Source: Planctomycetota bacterium
GTDB lineage: Bacteria > Planctomycetota > Phycisphaerae > Sedimentisphaerales > Anaerobacaceae
Assembly: GCA_030605475.1 (NCBI GenBank)
Contig: JAUWIG010000011.1
Location: 1 to 64,000 of the forward strand
Reading direction: 5' to 3'
Length of the DNA stretch: 64,000 bases
Shown: piece after piece, positions 63,802-64,000 of the stretch
Numbering within the stretch: position 1 is the stretch's first letter
Layout of the letters: each line of letters begins with the position of its first letter
Translations under genes and position numbers: made by a program
Notes under the pieces: model-generated
Told to the model about the DNA's origin: nothing
Seen by the model: the letters and a program-made list of their open reading frames with translations, nothing else
The model's database searches: none

Positions 63802-64000
63802 ATGAATCTGATAAAGCAAAATTTTGTCCCATTGGTACTTGGTGTGCTGATAACTTTCCAATTAGCTGGGTGTGTCAGCAGTGAGCAATTTTACCAGGAG
63901 GTTAGTTTGTCCAGAGATGCTGCGTACCGGCAATGGAAGAGTCGCAAAGAGCTCCAGGAGCGGTCTCAGACGCGGATAAGTGGTAAGTTAAGTATGGAGG
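63802..64000 (+). CDS. TolC-like outer membrane lipoprotein, truncated by the window end
   Basis: The frame is open from ATG 63802 to the last base, 66 residues seen. A lipoprotein signal (MNLIKQNFVPLVLGVLITF, then QLAGC lipobox) is followed by SSEQFYQEVSLSRDAAYRQWKSRKE and RISGKLSMEX, where the last part matches the G(K/R)LSLEDAV..AL start of outer membrane efflux proteins. After a TetR gene this is the usual start of a TolC-HlyD-RND set. A longer frame is needed to confirm. Confidence 0.68.
   Translation, partial: MNLIKQNFVPLVLGVLITFQLAGCVSSEQFYQEVSLSRDAAYRQWKSRKELQERSQTRISGKLSME

Overview
The window looks like a chromosomal segment of a Gram-negative member of the Planctomycetota, most likely class Phycisphaerae (Sedimentisphaerales-like, quite possibly from a metagenome). 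This is inference. It rests on secreted proteins ending in a dockerin-like tail (GDIN.DG..(N/D)FKDL.IL...WL), a complete ADP-heptose/lipid A branch, many TPR, PD40 and signal-peptide proteins of planctomycete type, and intergenic gaps filled with dispersed short repeats. No integrase, transposase, plasmid gene or CRISPR array was found. Two tRNA genes (Lys-UUU, Ser-GCU) are present.

Layout. 1-8.8 kb: the end of an SSS-family symporter, a dockerin-tailed secreted protein, hisF, a dockerin-tailed phosphoesterase, surE and nnrE. 8.8-15 kb: an anchored coiled-coil protein, a HAD hydrolase, a DUF362 protein, a UbiA-type prenyltransferase, a clipped PD40 lipoprotein and an RluB-type pseudouridine synthase. 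15-21 kb: hflK-hflC, rpmB and gatC-gatA-gatB, then a cupin and a fossil second copy of the gatB 3' end. 21.7-27.7 kb: cheD and a signalling block made by duplication. It holds a 905-aa PAS kinase with two 21-bp heptad arrays, the decayed start of a lost response regulator, a second kinase with a periplasmic-binding-protein-like sensor, and one surviving NarL-type regulator.

28-37.7 kb (minus strand): an envelope cluster. lpxK, hldE, gmhA, gmhB, a GT9-kinase fusion and a GT4 glycosyltransferase supply lipid A phosphorylation, ADP-heptose synthesis, heptose transfer and core phosphorylation. plsY (phospholipid synthesis) lies downstream and a dimeric-type isocitrate dehydrogenase upstream. The ADP-heptose epimerase (hldD) is not in the window. 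lpxK carries three in-frame insertions that match the dispersed intergenic repeats.

37.8-43.5 kb: tRNAs, a degenerate tyrosine-kinase-like membrane protein, a GH20-like secreted protein and a TPR protein. 43.9-47.6 kb: the strangest locus. Cysteine-rich secreted modules, one frameshifted, one headless and one only a 111-bp scrap, alternate with two secreted proteins and share near-identical DNA. 47.6-58.8 kb: a MATE exporter, yggU, pyrK-pyrD, galK with a sodium/sugar symporter, a zinc-ribbon protein, a PpiC/SurA-like protein and a GalT-like HIT-fold protein. 59-64 kb is gene-poor: a HTH protein, a secreted protein with two BamE-like repeats, a small SAP-domain protein with a clear terminator, a run of helically phased T-tracts, and a TetR regulator whose promoter overlaps a perfect palindrome. 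The TetR gene precedes the start of a TolC-like outer membrane lipoprotein that runs off the window.
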